Shown here one piece after another: positions 29,435 to 45,960 of a stretch of DNA of 64,000 bases. The stretch lies in contig JAFCIZ010000005.1 in assembly GCA_017871115.1 (NCBI GenBank), positions 4,395,501 through 4,459,500 on the forward strand, written 5' to 3'. This stretch comes from Cunninghamella blakesleeana. Lineage: Eukaryota; Mucoromycota; Mucoromycetes; Mucorales; Cunninghamellaceae. Position numbers and translations under genes: made by a program. The notes under the pieces are model-generated. The model saw only the letters and a list, made by a program, of their open reading frames with translations, was not told where the DNA came from and searched no databases. Each line of letters starts with the position of its first letter. Positions within the stretch are counted from its first letter, which is position 1.

Positions 29435-31438
29435 CCTGTGGTAGTAATACAAGCAGCAATATACATAGCAACTGGACCCTTATGTCTTAAAACAACAAGT
29501 AATAAATAGCCAATAGCACCGATAAAAGCAGGGATAGCAATATGTAGACCACGTTCGCGTTTTTTATCAGCATGTAAAGCTACGATGACGGTAAAGAAAC
29601 AAGCAATTGCATAAGGAGGAGCAGACATGGCTTGAGCGGTTAAATCAGTAAAACCCATACCTTTAATGATACTTGGTAAAAAGAGACTAAGACTGTAAAG
29701 AGGGGTGGATCCACAAATATAAATCAATGAATGCATATAGACCTTCCAATCAGAAAAGGCAGCTCGGAATTGAATCCATGAAAAATGACTACGTACAGGT
29801 GCATATTAAAAATATAAATAATAAAATATATAGTTGAGGACGATAATTATTATACACCCCATTTTTTAATATATATATATATATACTTACGTTTCAGTTG
29901 ATGGACCGGCATCAACTTTTAATCGATGGAGAACAAGTTCACGTTCACGTTCATTAATAAATTTAGCACGATGAGGAAGATCTGGAAGAATGAAATAAGT
30001 TGCTCCTGATAAAAGAATAGTAGGAAGTGCTTCGATAATGAAAATCCATTGCCAACCTGTTAATCCACCTAAACCATTCATTTGCATGATTCCATAAGCC
30101 TAATGGACCATGATAATAGCAATAATTATATTAATATATGTTATTAATCAATCCTTTTTTTTTATTTTTAGTTTTTTTCCACTGCTTTAATTGCTTATTT
30201 TGCTTTTTTTCGTTCGCAAAGAAACCTACCAAAACACCGCCAAATGCCTAAAAATGGAAAACAAAAAAAAAAAAGAAAAAAGGAAAAAAGAAAAAGGAAA
30301 TAAGAAAAACCATTTAACCATAGCCCAATTTCCTTTTTTTATCATTATTAATATTAATATAATATTATTACTTACACCAGCGACTGTAGCACAACTAAAG
30401 AAAATAGCAACACGAGTAGCTTGTTCTTGACGAGTATACCAAAGAGATAAATAATAGATGGCACCAGGGAATAAACCAGCCTCTATATATTATTAAATCA
30501 AAGTAAATCAACGTGTCATTAAATTAGTAAAATTGAATCACCAAATAAATATATATCAAACTTTGCTTTTGTTGCATTTTTAATAATTATTTTTTGTAAT
30601 AATAAAAGAGTAGAGGCTACGTACCAGTAATACCCAAAAAGAATCTACTTGCTAAAAGACCAGCAGTATTATGAATAGCAGCCATAGCAGCCATGGTGAC
30701 ACCCCAGCAAATCATTACTATTAATTCCCCCAAATATATGTATTTGCTTAGTTTCAATGACTTTATTTCATATTCACAATTTATGTGCATATATAAATTG
30801 AAAGATTATTATTACCTATTGGAATCCATCTATTTGGACCAATTTGTTTTAATAAAAGATTGGAAGGAACCTCGAATAAAATCTAAAAGAAAACGACAAT
30901 TAAAAAAACTTATAAATATATATAATAATATAAATATATAACTGTAAAATAGCCTTACATAACCAATAAAGAAAATGGATAAAGCCCAATTATAATCAAA
31001 GTCTGAAATGCCAATATCCTTTTGAAGGTTGGCTATCTTTGCGTTACCTAGAAGTTTGGTTTATATTATAAATGATAATGTTATTACTAGCGACTTGAAT
31101 ATTATGTTTTTATTAATGCTATTATATTTATTGTCATTACCGATATTAACACGATCCAAGAAAGAACATAAATAAAGAACACCTCTGTTAATTTAAAAAT
31201 ATATAGTTCAATATGTTAGTGATACTAACTTATATAATAATAAGAAAATAGATATAAAAAAAACTTACAACCAAGGCACAATTCTTAAATCCAACTTCCA
31301 TATAAGCTTTTTCATTTCTTTCTCGTCAGCTGGAATAAAATCGCCTTCTGAAGCACTTATACCAGTGTTTTCTTCTTCTTTAACCCAATCAGTTACTTCT
31401 GCTTTTTCTATAACCTGAAGCTCGGCTTTTTCCGTCAT
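28719..31438 (-). CDS. MFS permease, anion:cation symporter (allantoate/nicotinate/vitamin-type) family
   Basis: Plasma-membrane proton-coupled uptake carrier of the ACS/Dal5-Tna1-like family; the substrate cannot be read from sequence. It is split into about a dozen exons. The N-terminal exon (start 31438) encodes an acidic tail and KLIWKLDLRIVPWL, joined to GVLYLCSFLDRVNIG, the family signature with Asp-Arg-x-Asn. Later pieces include NWALSIFFIGYILFEVPSN, SRFFLGITEAGLFPGAIYYL, GWQWIFIIEALPTILL, LPDLPHRAKFINERERELV, a C-terminal bundle opening with FRAAFSDWKVYMHSL and GGHTKRGVASAFIISIGN. The last exon boundary is unclear: splicing GATAAG|GTAAGT to CTGCTAG|ATATAA ends almost at once, while another frame there would read RYKTDH, closer to the usual family end. 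The left coordinate is therefore approximate. Confidence 0.85.
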
Positions 31439-31449
31439 TGCTAATGTAA

Positions 31450-31481
<32 letters not shown>

Positions 31482-32833
31482 AAATAAAGAGAGGAAGAGA
31501 GAGAGAAAGAAAGAAGCTTTGCAAAAATCTTAATAAAATTAAAATTTGGAAACTAAGGAAATTTTTTATTGGGTGGGGAAATTCATAGAAAGTCCGCAAT
31601 AACTAAGATCATCCAATCATACATAATACTACTACCATTGAAAAGCGATTACTCACACATTAACCAATCTGTTTCATCTATCTTTCATAATCATAATCCT
31701 AATTTTTTTTCTCAGGACATAAAATAAGATTCAAGATGTTTATTTATTAAGGTTCAATTTCTTTTATGACATTTTTTATTTCAGTATTATTTGATTTTTC
31801 TCATCGTGTCTTTTATTTTTTAAAGCAAAAAATAAAAAGAATAAAGAGAAAGGAAGAAAAATTAATAACCAAATGAAAAGAAACCTTTTTTTTGTCTCTT
31901 TTTACATCCAAGACACATCACATGATTCATTAAGCTTGATTTAGGACGACGATCTTCATTTGGATATTAGTTTCCTTTTAAATAAGACCTTTGCTAATAA
32001 AATTAAAGTCCAGAAAACTGCTATAAAAGGATTAAAAGACTTCGATGGTTTCCCCTTTTTTATTATTATTATTATTCATTATTTTAAAATAATGTATCGT
32101 TTAAAATAAAATGGCTCTATTAACAACATATTTACTTTATATTATAATTAGTATAGATATAATAAAAACATTCCATTTTTTGTTATTTTTTTTGTTTTTT
32201 TTATTTCATTCATAAATAATAATAATAATAATACCAATAATGAAAATAATAAGAGCATTATAGATGGTATATATTTACCCAAGTACATAACTTTTTATTT
32301 AAAAAAATTGCATTGATCGAAAATAAATTCATAATCAACTATTTACTTTAAATCTGATCCTTCGATTTTATTTACCAAGTTTTTATTATGATGTTTAGAA
32401 ATTTAGTCCATTTATTAATAAAACTTATATATATTTTTATTTGTTAAGTGCAATGTTAAAAAAGAAGGATTTTTGATTTATTTAAATTTAAAACTTTTTA
32501 TATATAACTACGTACTGACGACATTTATAACTATAAATTCAACTTTTTTTTTTTTATCCCTTATTAGTTGGACTCCTTCTTATTTTCTTTAAACTACTTA
32601 AACTATAATTTAATTATTTTATTTTATTTCTCTTTTTTTTATTTCCTTTCTCTTTTCTTTCGCTTTCTCTTTCTTTCTCTGTTCTCTCTTTAATATATAT
32701 ATATATTTATCTATACTACTTTTTATTTATTTAATTTAATTTTTGTAATAGTACATACCTTTTTTTTTTTTTACTTATTAATTTTTTAAAGCTCCGTATT
32801 ACTGCCCTTTTTTTTTTTTTTCTGAAAAAGAAA
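31439..32833. promoter_or_regulatory. Divergent promoter region between the MFS permease and subtilase 1
   Basis: A 1395-bp gap. CCAAT boxes toward the permease occur at 31568-31572 (as ATTGG) and 31613-31617. Toward the subtilase there is CTATAAAAGGATT at 32020-32032, shared with the second subtilase. A long CT-rich tract (32626-32690) follows, then T-runs just before the ATG. No coding signal is visible. Confidence 0.5.
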
Positions 32834-34143
32834 ATGAAACCCAGTTCTTTTTCTTTATCTTTTTCTTCTTTACTTGCATTCCTTTTTATTTCTTCTTTTA
32901 TATTAACAAAAACTCATGGTTTAATTCGACATAAAAAATTGGTTGTTACTGATCCAAAAGTGATTCCTGGTCGCTACATTGTTGAATTCAGTCAACATAA
33001 TGAATCTCAACCTTTTGCTGATCATTTAAAAGCTGCTTTTCATAACCATGTAGAAATCAATGAACACTTTGACCATCCTTTGTTCCGCGGTATTTCTTTC
33101 AATATTGACGATCCTAATTATTCAAGTTTTACTGTATCAAGATATGATGTACAATTAGAAAAAATGTTGGATCAAGATCATATTTCGGCTATATACCCTG
33201 TTAATAAATTATCAAGACCTGACTTGACTATGCATACATTTGGTGAAGATAGTGATTATATTGCAGAAGCTTTATCTCCTCATAGGTTAACTCAAGTAGA
33301 TCGTGTTCATGAAGAATTAAATAATATGGGTGAAGGGATAACTGTAGGCATTATTGATACTGGTAATTGATATATATATATATATATATATTTATTTTTG
33401 TTTTTATTTATTTATTTTTTTCCTCTTCTTTTTTTATATAACTATTTTTATATTGAAAAGGTATTGATTATTTTCATCCAGCTCTTGGAAATGGTTTTGG
33501 AAAAGGATTTAAGGTATAATTCATACTTTAACAGATTTAAAAAAAGAACCATTATCATCACGTTTTTTTATTTATTTAATTGAATTTTAATTTTGATGCA
33601 TGATTTTTTATTTTTTATTTTTACTTTATTCATTTTCTTTTCCAGGTCGCTCTTGGGGAAGATTTAGTTGGTAATGAGTACGATAGTAATGACCGTCGTC
33701 CTATAATAAAACCAAATCCAACTCCTTTAGATAATTGTGGTGCTGAATCGGGGGCTGAAGGTACAAATAAAGATAAATAAATGAAACTATATCAATATAT
33801 AATCAGGAGTGTGTGTAGAGGTTTTTGTTGTTGAATTCTGATTCAGGGAGTGGATGATATATTTACAGCAACTTTTTTTTTTTTTTTTTTAAATTAAAAA
33901 ACACTATTTATAGGGCATGGAACACATGTAGCTGGTATTGTCGCAGGTTATGAAAGCGTAAGTCAGTTTCATAAATATTAAAACAAAGATCATTTTTTAA
34001 AATAACGATAAACTAATTTTGATAAACCAATATTGTTATTATAGAATTTTACCGGTGTCGCCCCTAAAGCAACTTTAGGTGTAAGTCTAATAACAATAAC
34101 AAAAAAAAAAAAGGAAAGGATCATATAGTAACTAATTGTATTA

Positions 34144-34183
<40 letters not shown>

Positions 34184-35532
34184 TTATACAGATGTGGCGT
34201 GTATTTGGTTGTAAAGGTAAATCATTATTGTTATTATTATATCTATTGATGTATTTCTTTATTTATCTAATATATAAATATTTATATCTATTCATTATTC
34301 ATTCTAGGCTCTACTGGTAACGATATAATCATTAAAGCTCTTTTAAAGGCTTATGATGCTGGGTAAATATGATTTTTTTATAAAAATAATATTTATGATA
34401 ATAATCGTATAAGGATAACAAATTGATTTATGGGGTTTTTTTATTTTTTTTTTTTTTTTTTTTTAAAAGATGTGACATTATTTCTCTCAGTCTTGGTAAC
34501 AACAATGGCTGGAGTGAAGGTAAAAAAAAATAAGATAGTAAAAAAATATAATATAGATAATTTATTAATATATATATACATTATTTATTTCCAATTATGT
34601 AGGCCCTCATACTGTTGTAGCTAGTCGTATTGTTAAAAAAGGTATACCTGTAGTCATCGCTGCTGGTAATCAAGGTAACTTTCTCTCCTTTTCTTTCTTA
34701 TTTAAAATACAACAGAATAATATTTTATTTTTTCGTATATTTTAATATAAATATATATGTTTGTTATTTTTAAATTTATAAAATATAGGTGCCAGTGGAG
34801 CATTCACTGTTGGGTCACCCTCAACTGGAGAAGGTGTTTTATCAGTTGCATCTTTTGATAATGAAAATAAATTGCTCAACAAGTTCCATACTTCAGGTGC
34901 CATAGAAGCTGATATAGGTAATACATATATATATTTGATTTAAATGTATTTATTTTTCATTATTTGTATTTTATTTACTTATTTTGATTTTTTTTATTAC
35001 ACACACACACATATATATATATCTATATTTAGCTTATTTATCTACTAAAGAAGACCTTCCCGAAGATGGTGAAATAGTTATTGGTGATACAAAAGTAGGT
35101 GAAGGAAAAGATGCTTGTTCTTCTGAGACTATTCCTGATAATCTTGAAGGAAAATATGCATTGATTCAACGAGGTGATTGTACTTTTGTGGAAAAGGCTA
35201 AAAATCTTGCAAAAGCTGGTGCGATAGGTGTAATTGTCTATAATAATGTGGACGATGAAGTCTTTGGTATGACTGTTAATGAAACAACTATTCCTCTTTT
35301 TGGTATTGGAGCCAAAGATGGTCAAGAATTAGTTGATGCTATAAATAATAATGAAGACGATGAAGTTTTTGTTTCGTTTGATAGTAAAAAATATCCTGTT
35401 CCTTTAGCTACGAGGAATACTGTTTCTGCCTTCTCTAGTGTAGGTGCTTCTTATGAATTAGATCTTCGCCCTAATCTTGCCGGTGTTGGTGGTAATATGT
35501 ATTCTACTTTACCTAGATATCTTGGAAGGTAA

Positions 35533-35578
<46 letters not shown>

Positions 35579-36807
35579 ATTGATTCCTTTTTTTCTTTTT
35601 CTCACCTTTATATATATATATATATATATATTATAGTTATGGTGTCATGAGTGGAACATCCATGGCTACACCTTATGTATCTGGTGCCATTGCTCTATAT
35701 TTAAAATCATTGGAAGGTAAAACAAGACCTTCACCTCAATTTATCTTTGAACATTTTCAACATTATGCATACAAAACAACTGTAAACAATTCAGTATCAG
35801 ACCTTGATACACCACTTCGTCAAGGTGCAGGTTTAGGTAAATAATAATAATAATAATAATAATAATAAGAGGATAAATATAGGTCTCAGTTGATCTAATT
35901 GATCTGTTTTTTATTCTTTACATTAGTTCAAGTATATGACACAATTACTCAAAAAGTACACCTTACACCTGGTCAAATCAGTTTTAACGATACAGCAACA
36001 AGAAGATGTAAAACAGAAATGATCACCATTACCAACAGAGGGGATGAAACGGTAAAATATTCTATCAAGAATAACGTTACACTTAGTATTCGCCCTTATA
36101 ATCTTAAAAAATCAGGTTATACCTATGTTCAACCTATTAATTATACCACGGATGCGGCTTATTTACGATTTTCAAAAAGATCCATTACGCTTCAACCTGG
36201 AGAATCTGCTAAGGTTCAAGTCAGAGTCTATCCTCCCCATACCAACCCTGATGAACATATAATGTATGGAGGCTATATCCAATTCGAATCCGAAGATACC
36301 GATACTTCCTTAGATTTAACTGTGCCCTATTTTGGTGTGGTTGGCAAACAAAAGGATTTACCTATCTTTGATCAACCTAATGGGTTCCCTTACCTTAGTA
36401 ATAAAGAAGATGGGTCGATTATTTTCGACAAAAATGAAACTTTGGTGATTCATCGTGATAGTAAAAAGTATCCACAACAACAATCAGCTTATTTGTTTAG
36501 TCGATTTTTGACACCTACTGCTCTTATTGAAACAGAGCTTTTGGATGGTCGTACTGGTAAAGTTCTTGGCCAAGCATTCAAACCTTTCACTTATAATCCT
36601 CGCAATACGTTGAATGAAGGTGAACAAACTCAATATGATAAATGGACTGGTAAATATTTCCCATCATCATCTAAATCTTTGACTTCGATCAATGCTCCCG
36701 ATGGTATATATAAACTTCGTATGAAAGCATTGCATGTGTTTGGTAATCCTCGCGTTGCTTCTGATTATGATATTTGGGTGTCTCCTCTAATTCAAATTAA
36801 ACCATAA
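32834..36807 (+). CDS. Secreted subtilisin-like protease with PA domain, intron-rich tandem copy 1
   Basis: Extracellular S8A serine endopeptidase. Thirteen exons (32834-33362, 33461-33513, 33646-33760, 33914-33957, 34045-34080, 34192-34216, 34308-34362, 34470-34519, 34603-34674, 34789-34917, 35033-35528, 35637-35836, 35927-36807) give 894 residues, an exact multiple of three. A signal peptide covers about residues 1-29 (hydrophobic SLLAFLFISSFILT). An inhibitor-I9-type propeptide follows (PGRYIVEFSQH...HISAIYPVNKL). Catalytic residues: Asp in GIIDTGIDYFHP, His in GHGTHVAGIVAG, Asn in VVIAAGNQGASG and Ser in MSGTSMATP. A PA (protease-associated) domain is inserted before the Ser (KYALIQRGDCTFVEKAKN). 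The C-terminal third is an Fn3-like domain (DUF1034) plus a beta-rich tail. Codons are mostly A/T-ending. It is a tandem paralogue of the next gene, with seven more introns. Confidence 0.95.
35533..35577. repeat. T12A33 homopolymer junction in a subtilase 1 intron
   Basis: Twelve T followed directly by 33 A in the intron before the catalytic-Ser exon. The corresponding intron of the second subtilase carries a run of 40 T. Exact lengths may be affected by sequencing error. Confidence 0.85.
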
Positions 36808-38389
36808 AAAAAATCATCATTATAATCATGATATCACAATTATAATTATATATATTATTATTATTATTATTATTATTATTTTCAATTCCATTTATTTATA
36901 TTTTATATTTATATATTTATACTGTTTAGGTTTTTATTTATTTTTATCATCTAATTTTTTTTTATTTTTTTATTTATTCATTGTAAGAATAAAGCCTATA
37001 TTGTAATTTTTTTTTTTAGTTAGTCAGTTAGTTAGTTAGTATATATAATTATATTTAACATAATAATGCTCTCTTATTTCTTTAATTTATCCAACATCAT
37101 ATAAATATATTAAACTTGATTATTTCCTAATAACCGAAATAAATACTTATATTTACCTAGTATAAATGATTCTATGACTGATTTATATAACGAGACCCTA
37201 TCAAGAATTAAAGAAGCAAAAAAAAAGTTCTAAATATAAATACAATACAAAAAAGAAAAAGGAATTTTTTTTTAAAAGTCCAGCCATTATCTTTATCCAA
37301 TTGTAATTTATGTATAAATATGATAAAATAGAATAATAAAAAAAAACTAGAATTATTTTTTGTAACAGTTAATAAAAAAAAATACTATTAAATTAATCAA
37401 TAGTATTTAATTTTTATTTTTTTATTTTTTTAGTAATTCAACACTTTTATAGTAATTATATTCGCTTATGGAAAAGAAAATATAAACTCATCTTACAAAT
37501 TTGGCAACTTTGAACTTTTATCTCACACTCGAATATAAATCATTTGTTTCCTAATTTTAATATTTATTTGATCAAATAAAAATTTATTGTTAAAGAGCGG
37601 TCTTTTAAACTTTGATTTTTAAAATTAAAATATGCTTACCATTAAAAATTCTTTAGAATATATATTTATATAGATTTTTTATGATCATGATCGTTTTCAT
37701 ATTTTTTTTTTTTTTAATAAAAAACACTGATCATGATGATCACCTTGATGATTCATAAACATAATTATATCATCATTCCAAGAATTTCTTTTTTTTATTA
37801 TTATTGTAATGCTAATAAAAATAAAAAAATAAAACAATTTACCGAGACGTCTCTCTCTTTTTGCTTTCGATCGTTTCACCAAAATGTACCAATTTTTAAC
37901 AAAAATAAGTAATTTTTTTTAAAATAATAGATTTCTTGGAAATAAAAAAGATTACTGAAAAGAGTAAGGAAAATCACTATTTAACACTATAAAAGGATTT
38001 ATTGTGTCGCATTTATGCTTTTGCCTGTATAATTAAAATAGTAAATAATTTTATCATTTAGACATTGATTTCCATATTTAATCTTTTTTTTTTTTTTCTA
38101 CGTGCGTTGAATATTTTTTATTATTTGTAACTTTGTTTCTATTCATAATAATATATATATATATTTTATATTGAGATTAAATTTTTTTTAAAAAAAGTAG
38201 TATATAAGGACTTTTTCAATTTATTTGTTTCTTTTTCTCTTTTCTTCTTTTACTTTACTACTACTCTTTTTTTTTATATTGTACCTTTTTTTTTTTTAAC
38301 CCTTACCTTTCATTTTAAACTTACTTTCCTTTCTTAATTTGTCGGTCTTTTAATTTTCATTTTTTATAATTTTTTAATTTAAAAAAAAA
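36808..38389. other. Spacer between the tandem subtilases, with the copy 2 promoter
   Basis: A 1582-bp gap. ATT repeats lie at 36849-36876. A cluster of GATCATGATC words at 37681-37745 can form a hairpin. CTATAAAAGGATT at 37987-37999 repeats the word found before copy 1. A TATA box TATATAAG at 38201-38208 is 182 bp from the ATG and is followed by a CT-rich leader to 38390. A minus-strand open frame at 37697-37882 is low-complexity and not supported. Confidence 0.5.
38201..38208 (+). promoter_or_regulatory. TATA box of subtilase 2
   Basis: TATATAAG followed by GGACTTTTTC and about 150 bp of CT-rich leader before the ATG at 38390. This layout, with the gene's strong codon bias, fits a highly expressed secreted enzyme. 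Confidence 0.5.
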
Positions 38390-40440
38390 ATGAAATCCAC
38401 TTCCTTCACTCTTTTACCACTTTTTGCTGTGGCTTCATTATTTTTGAATGGTTCTGAAGCTGTTTTACAACATAAAAAATTCAAACCTATTGATAATGCC
38501 AATCTTGCCCAAGGTCGTTATATTGTAGAATTCAATACCGATGTTGGCGTTCAATCCTTTTCTCAAGATTTAAAAAAGACTTTTGATGAAAAAGACTATA
38601 ATATTTTAGAAAAATATAACCACTCTTTATTCAATGGTCTCTCCTTCAAGTTAGATGATCCTAATCCTTCTACTGTTACTGCTTCTAGCTATGATGAAAA
38701 ATTACAAGCCTTATTAGAAGATGAAAACGTTAAGGCTATTTATCCTGTCAAGATTATCCCAAGACCTGAATTAAAGTCTGTTCCTCTTGAAACTGCTGCT
38801 TCCAATGTTGAAGCTCTTTTACCTCACGATTTGACTCAAGTTGATCGTGTTCATAATGAATTGAAAAATACTGGTAAAGGTATCGTTGTTGGTATCTTGG
38901 ATTCTGGTATTGATTATACCCACCCTGCTTTAGGTGGTGGTTTCGGTAAAGGTTTCAAGGTAAAATGAATCAATATCTTTATAAATATTATTAATACTAT
39001 CAAAAAATAATAATCTATAACATGTTGACCTTGATCCTTATATATTAATTATTATTATTGTCTTTTTTTTTTTAATGAATGATTTATAATAGGTTGCCTA
39101 TGGTGAAGATTTAGTTGGTGACGAATATGATGCCAGAGATCCTAATCCTATTGTTAAACCTGGTCCTACTCCTTTAGATAACTGTGGTGCTAAATCTGGT
39201 GCTTCAGGTCACGGTACTCACGTTGCTGGTATCATTGCAGGAAAAGACAAGGTGAGTTTAACTTTTATATTTTTATAATTATCATCAATAGTAGGAGAAG
39301 AAAAAAAAATTCTTATATATCCAAAACAATATACTTAATTTTTTTTTCTATTCCATTTTATTTTAATAATGCTTAGACTTTCAAAGGTGTTGCTCCTGAT
39401 GCTACTCTTGGTGTAAGTCAAATAAAAAAATAAGAGAATATTTGATAAAAAATAAATTAAAATAGAATAGAAAAGGAATGGCGAATGGTAGTTAATTCGT
39501 ATTTTTTTTTTAATTATATAGATGTGGCGTGTATTTGGTTGTAATGGTTCTGTCAATGATGATATTATCATTAAAGCTTTATTAAAGGCTTATGATGCTG
39601 GTGTTGATATTATCAACATGAGTTTAGGTAGTTCAAGCGCTTGGGCTTATGGTAGTGAAATCAGCGTCATTGAACAACTTATCAAAAAGGGTGTTACTGT
39701 TGTTATCTCTGCCGGAAATGAAGGTAAAAAGGATTAATATATATATATAATGAAAAATAAAATGGCAATGAATAAATATATTTATATTTTTTTTTTTTTA
39801 ATATTTAACAGGTGCTTCTGGTGCCTTCACCGTTGGTAACCCAGGTGTATCTCCTAACGCTATTACCGTAGCTTCTTACGATAATGCTCGCCAAATTGTT
39901 TATCAAGTTAAAGTTAGTGGTGGTTTAGATGCTACTATCAATTACGGTAGTGACTCATCTACCAAGTACCCAACTGGAGAAGTTGTTATTGGTGATAAAA
40001 ACATTGGAAGCGGTAGAGACGCTTGTGACCCTTCAACTATTCCTGATACCGTCAAAGGTAAATATGCTTTAGTTCAACGTGGTTCTTGTGCCCTTGTTTC
40101 CAAAGCTCAAAATGTTGCTGCAAAAGGTGCTATCGGTGTTGTTATCTACAACAATGCTGGTGATAGCGCCTTCGGTGCCGTTTCTGATAATGGAAAGATC
40201 CCTGCTCTTGGTGTAGGTGCTAAGGATGGTTTAGCTATACTTGCAGCTATCAAGAAAGGTGCTGTTACTTTAACTTTCGATGGTAAAACTGCTGTTGCTC
40301 CTATTTTATCTGCTAAAACCGTTTCTTCCTTCTCCAGTGTTGGTGCTACTTACGAATTAGACCTTCGTCCTAATCTTGGTGGTGTTGGTGGTTTTATCTA
40401 CTCTACTTTACCCCTTTATAATGGAAATGGAGGAGTAAGT

Positions 40441-40485
<45 letters not shown>

Positions 40486-41611
40486 AAAAAAGTCGATTTA
40501 ACGAAATAATACTTATTTAATATTTTTTTTTTATATTAATTAGTTTGGTTTAATGTCTGGTACATCCATGTCTTCTCCTTATGTTGCTGGTTCCGTTGCT
40601 CTTTACTTAAAGTCTTTAGAAAACAAGAAGAGACCTAGCCCTAAATTCATTAAAGAACAATTCCAACATTATACTTACAAGGCTCCTTCCGCTAATGGAT
40701 TAGCCAACATTGATTCTACTCTTCGTCAAGGTGCTGGTCTTGTACAAGTATATGACATTATCACTCAAAAGGTACACATCACTCCTGCTCAAATCAGTTT
40801 CAACGATACTTCTTCCAACCAATATAAGACCCACACCCTTACTCTCATTAACAACGGTAAGCAAACTGTTTCTTATCAAATCTCCAACAATGCTACTCTT
40901 TCTGTCAACCCTTATAACCGCGCCAAGACCGGATATACCTACACTGAACCCATTACTTATACTAACGATGCTGCTAAATTACGTCTTTCCAAGAAATCCA
41001 TCAAGGTTGCTCCTGGTAAATCCGTTAAGATTAAGGTATCTGTCATTCCTCCTAAGACCGATCCTAAAGATCATATCATGTATGGTGGTTATGTTCAATT
41101 CAAATCCTCCAACCCTAAAGTCGCTTTAGATTTAACTGTTCCTTACTTCGGTGTTGTTGGTAAGCAAAAGGATTTACCTATCTTTGATTCTCAAAATGAA
41201 TTCCCCTTCCTTAGTGACAAATCTGATGGATCTACTATTTATCAAAAGAATGATACCTTTGTTTTATCTCGCGCTAAGAAGAACTACCCTTACATTTTAA
41301 CTCGTTTGATCAGCCCTACTGCTCTCTTACAAACTGATTTATTAGATGCTCGTGGTAAAGTCATTGGTCAAGCCATCGAACCTCAAAATTATCTTGCTCG
41401 TAATACCTTAACCCCTGAAGAATTATTCTACCCTATCAGATGGGCTGGTTCTTATTACCCTGCTTCAACTAAACCCCATGCTTTAACTGCTAAACCCGTT
41501 CCTGAAGGTACTTATCAACTTCGTTTCCGTGCCTTAAAGATTTTCGGTAACCCTAAACGTAAGGCCGATTATGAAACTTGGACTTCTCCTAAGATTAAGA
41601 TCACTGCTTAA
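38390..41611 (+). CDS. Secreted subtilisin-like protease with PA domain, codon-biased tandem copy 2
   Basis: Same architecture as the upstream copy: signal peptide (about 1-24, LLPLFAVASLFLNGSEA), I9-type propeptide, S8 domain with an inserted PA domain, Fn3-like (DUF1034) domain and tail. Six exons (38390-38959, 39093-39251, 39377-39412, 39522-39723, 39812-40434, 40544-41611) give 885 residues. Catalytic Asp is in GILDSGIDYTHP, His in GHGTHVAGIIAG, Asn in VVISAGNEGASG and Ser in LMSGTSMSSP. The PA segment has KYALVQRGSCALVSKAQN. All five introns lie where copy 1 also has one. Codon use is clearly more C-ending and repetitive (GCT, ACC, AAG, TTC), as in highly expressed fungal genes, whereas copy 1 matches the AT background. 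Likely the main secreted protease of the pair. Confidence 0.96.
40442..40481. repeat. Poly-T run of 40 in a subtilase 2 intron
   Basis: Forty consecutive T directly after donor GTAAGTG in the intron before the catalytic-Ser exon. It is the longest single-base run I saw in the window. Confidence 0.9.
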
Positions 41612-42039
41612 TTTATATAATTATTTTTTTATAATTTATTTTAACTTATTTCCTTGTACTCTTAAATATAATATTTTATTGTATTTTTATTTCTAATTTT
41701 ATACTCTAATAAAATAATAATAATATTTTTTTAAAAAAGTAAAGCAATCTCTTATTTTAATCATAAATGGATATATATATATTAAAAAGTTATGTTGCAC
41801 TAATTTTTAATTTTTTAATTTTTTTATATAAAATAAATTTTGAGTTTTTTATTTTTGTACTCACTTTTTTAATATATTAATGATAATTCCATAAATGAAA
41901 TAAAAATACAAATTTTGTTGATCTTTTTTTTTTTATATATATATCTATATTTAAAATAATCCATATCTAATAATAATAAATAGTTTATCGCATTGTTACC
42001 TATTTTTTTTTAAAAAAATAAAATAAAAAAAGTTTAGCA
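41612..42039. other. Intergenic region between convergent subtilase 2 and GLR1
   Basis: A 428-bp convergent 3' region with only AT-rich, T/A-run sequence, including T8A7 at 42003-42017. No coding or structural signal beyond that. Confidence 0.45.
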
Positions 42040-45194
<3,155 letters not shown>

Positions 45195-45923
45195 TTAAAA
45201 CCAACTAGAATCTTCTTCTTCATAAACTACATCGCCATTTGCATTAGTAACAGTTTCTATTAGTTAAAAATATATAATAAAAAAATATAACAATCATACA
45301 TACAAGTTAATATGATCAACTCAGTACGTTTACATATTTATCAATCTATATTTATTTATTTTGTGTATATTTACCGGTAGTAGTATCTTCAAACCAACCA
45401 TCTTCTTTTGTAATCGTTGTTGTATTACCATATCCATCTGTTTGAATAATAGTTTGTTGATCATTACCAAAGAGTCCGTTATCTTCATTGATGATTGTTG
45501 TTGAACCTGCACCTCCATTGAATCCACCGTTATTATCATATCCACCCCTATTATATCTCTCTATCATTTTAAAATAGTTTTTCATCATATTGATAATAAT
45601 AATAATAATAAAAAAGAGTTTATACGTTAAATTCATCTTTTATATATTTGTATAAAATAATAATAATAAAAAACGTTTCAAAATAAAATAAAAGTGCAAA
45701 AAAAAATACAACTACTAGTATATACCATAGAAATAAAAAATAAAACATAGAATAATAATAATAAAAACTACTACCAAAACTCACCATCGTTTTCGTATTC
45801 CAATCTTTCAATTCTTTCATCTTCATCCCTTTCATGTTCAATAAATCCACCTAAAGCAAGTCCAGCCACACCGGCCAAAGCAGCTGCTCCTGCAAGTTTA
45901 GCTCCATTAGATAATCCTGGTTT

Positions 45924-45960
<37 letters not shown>

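Noticed and set aside
40710..41129. Plus-strand frame of 139 codons inside subtilase 2
   Set aside because: An out-of-frame shadow of the last subtilase exon, Leu/Pro-rich with no conserved pattern.
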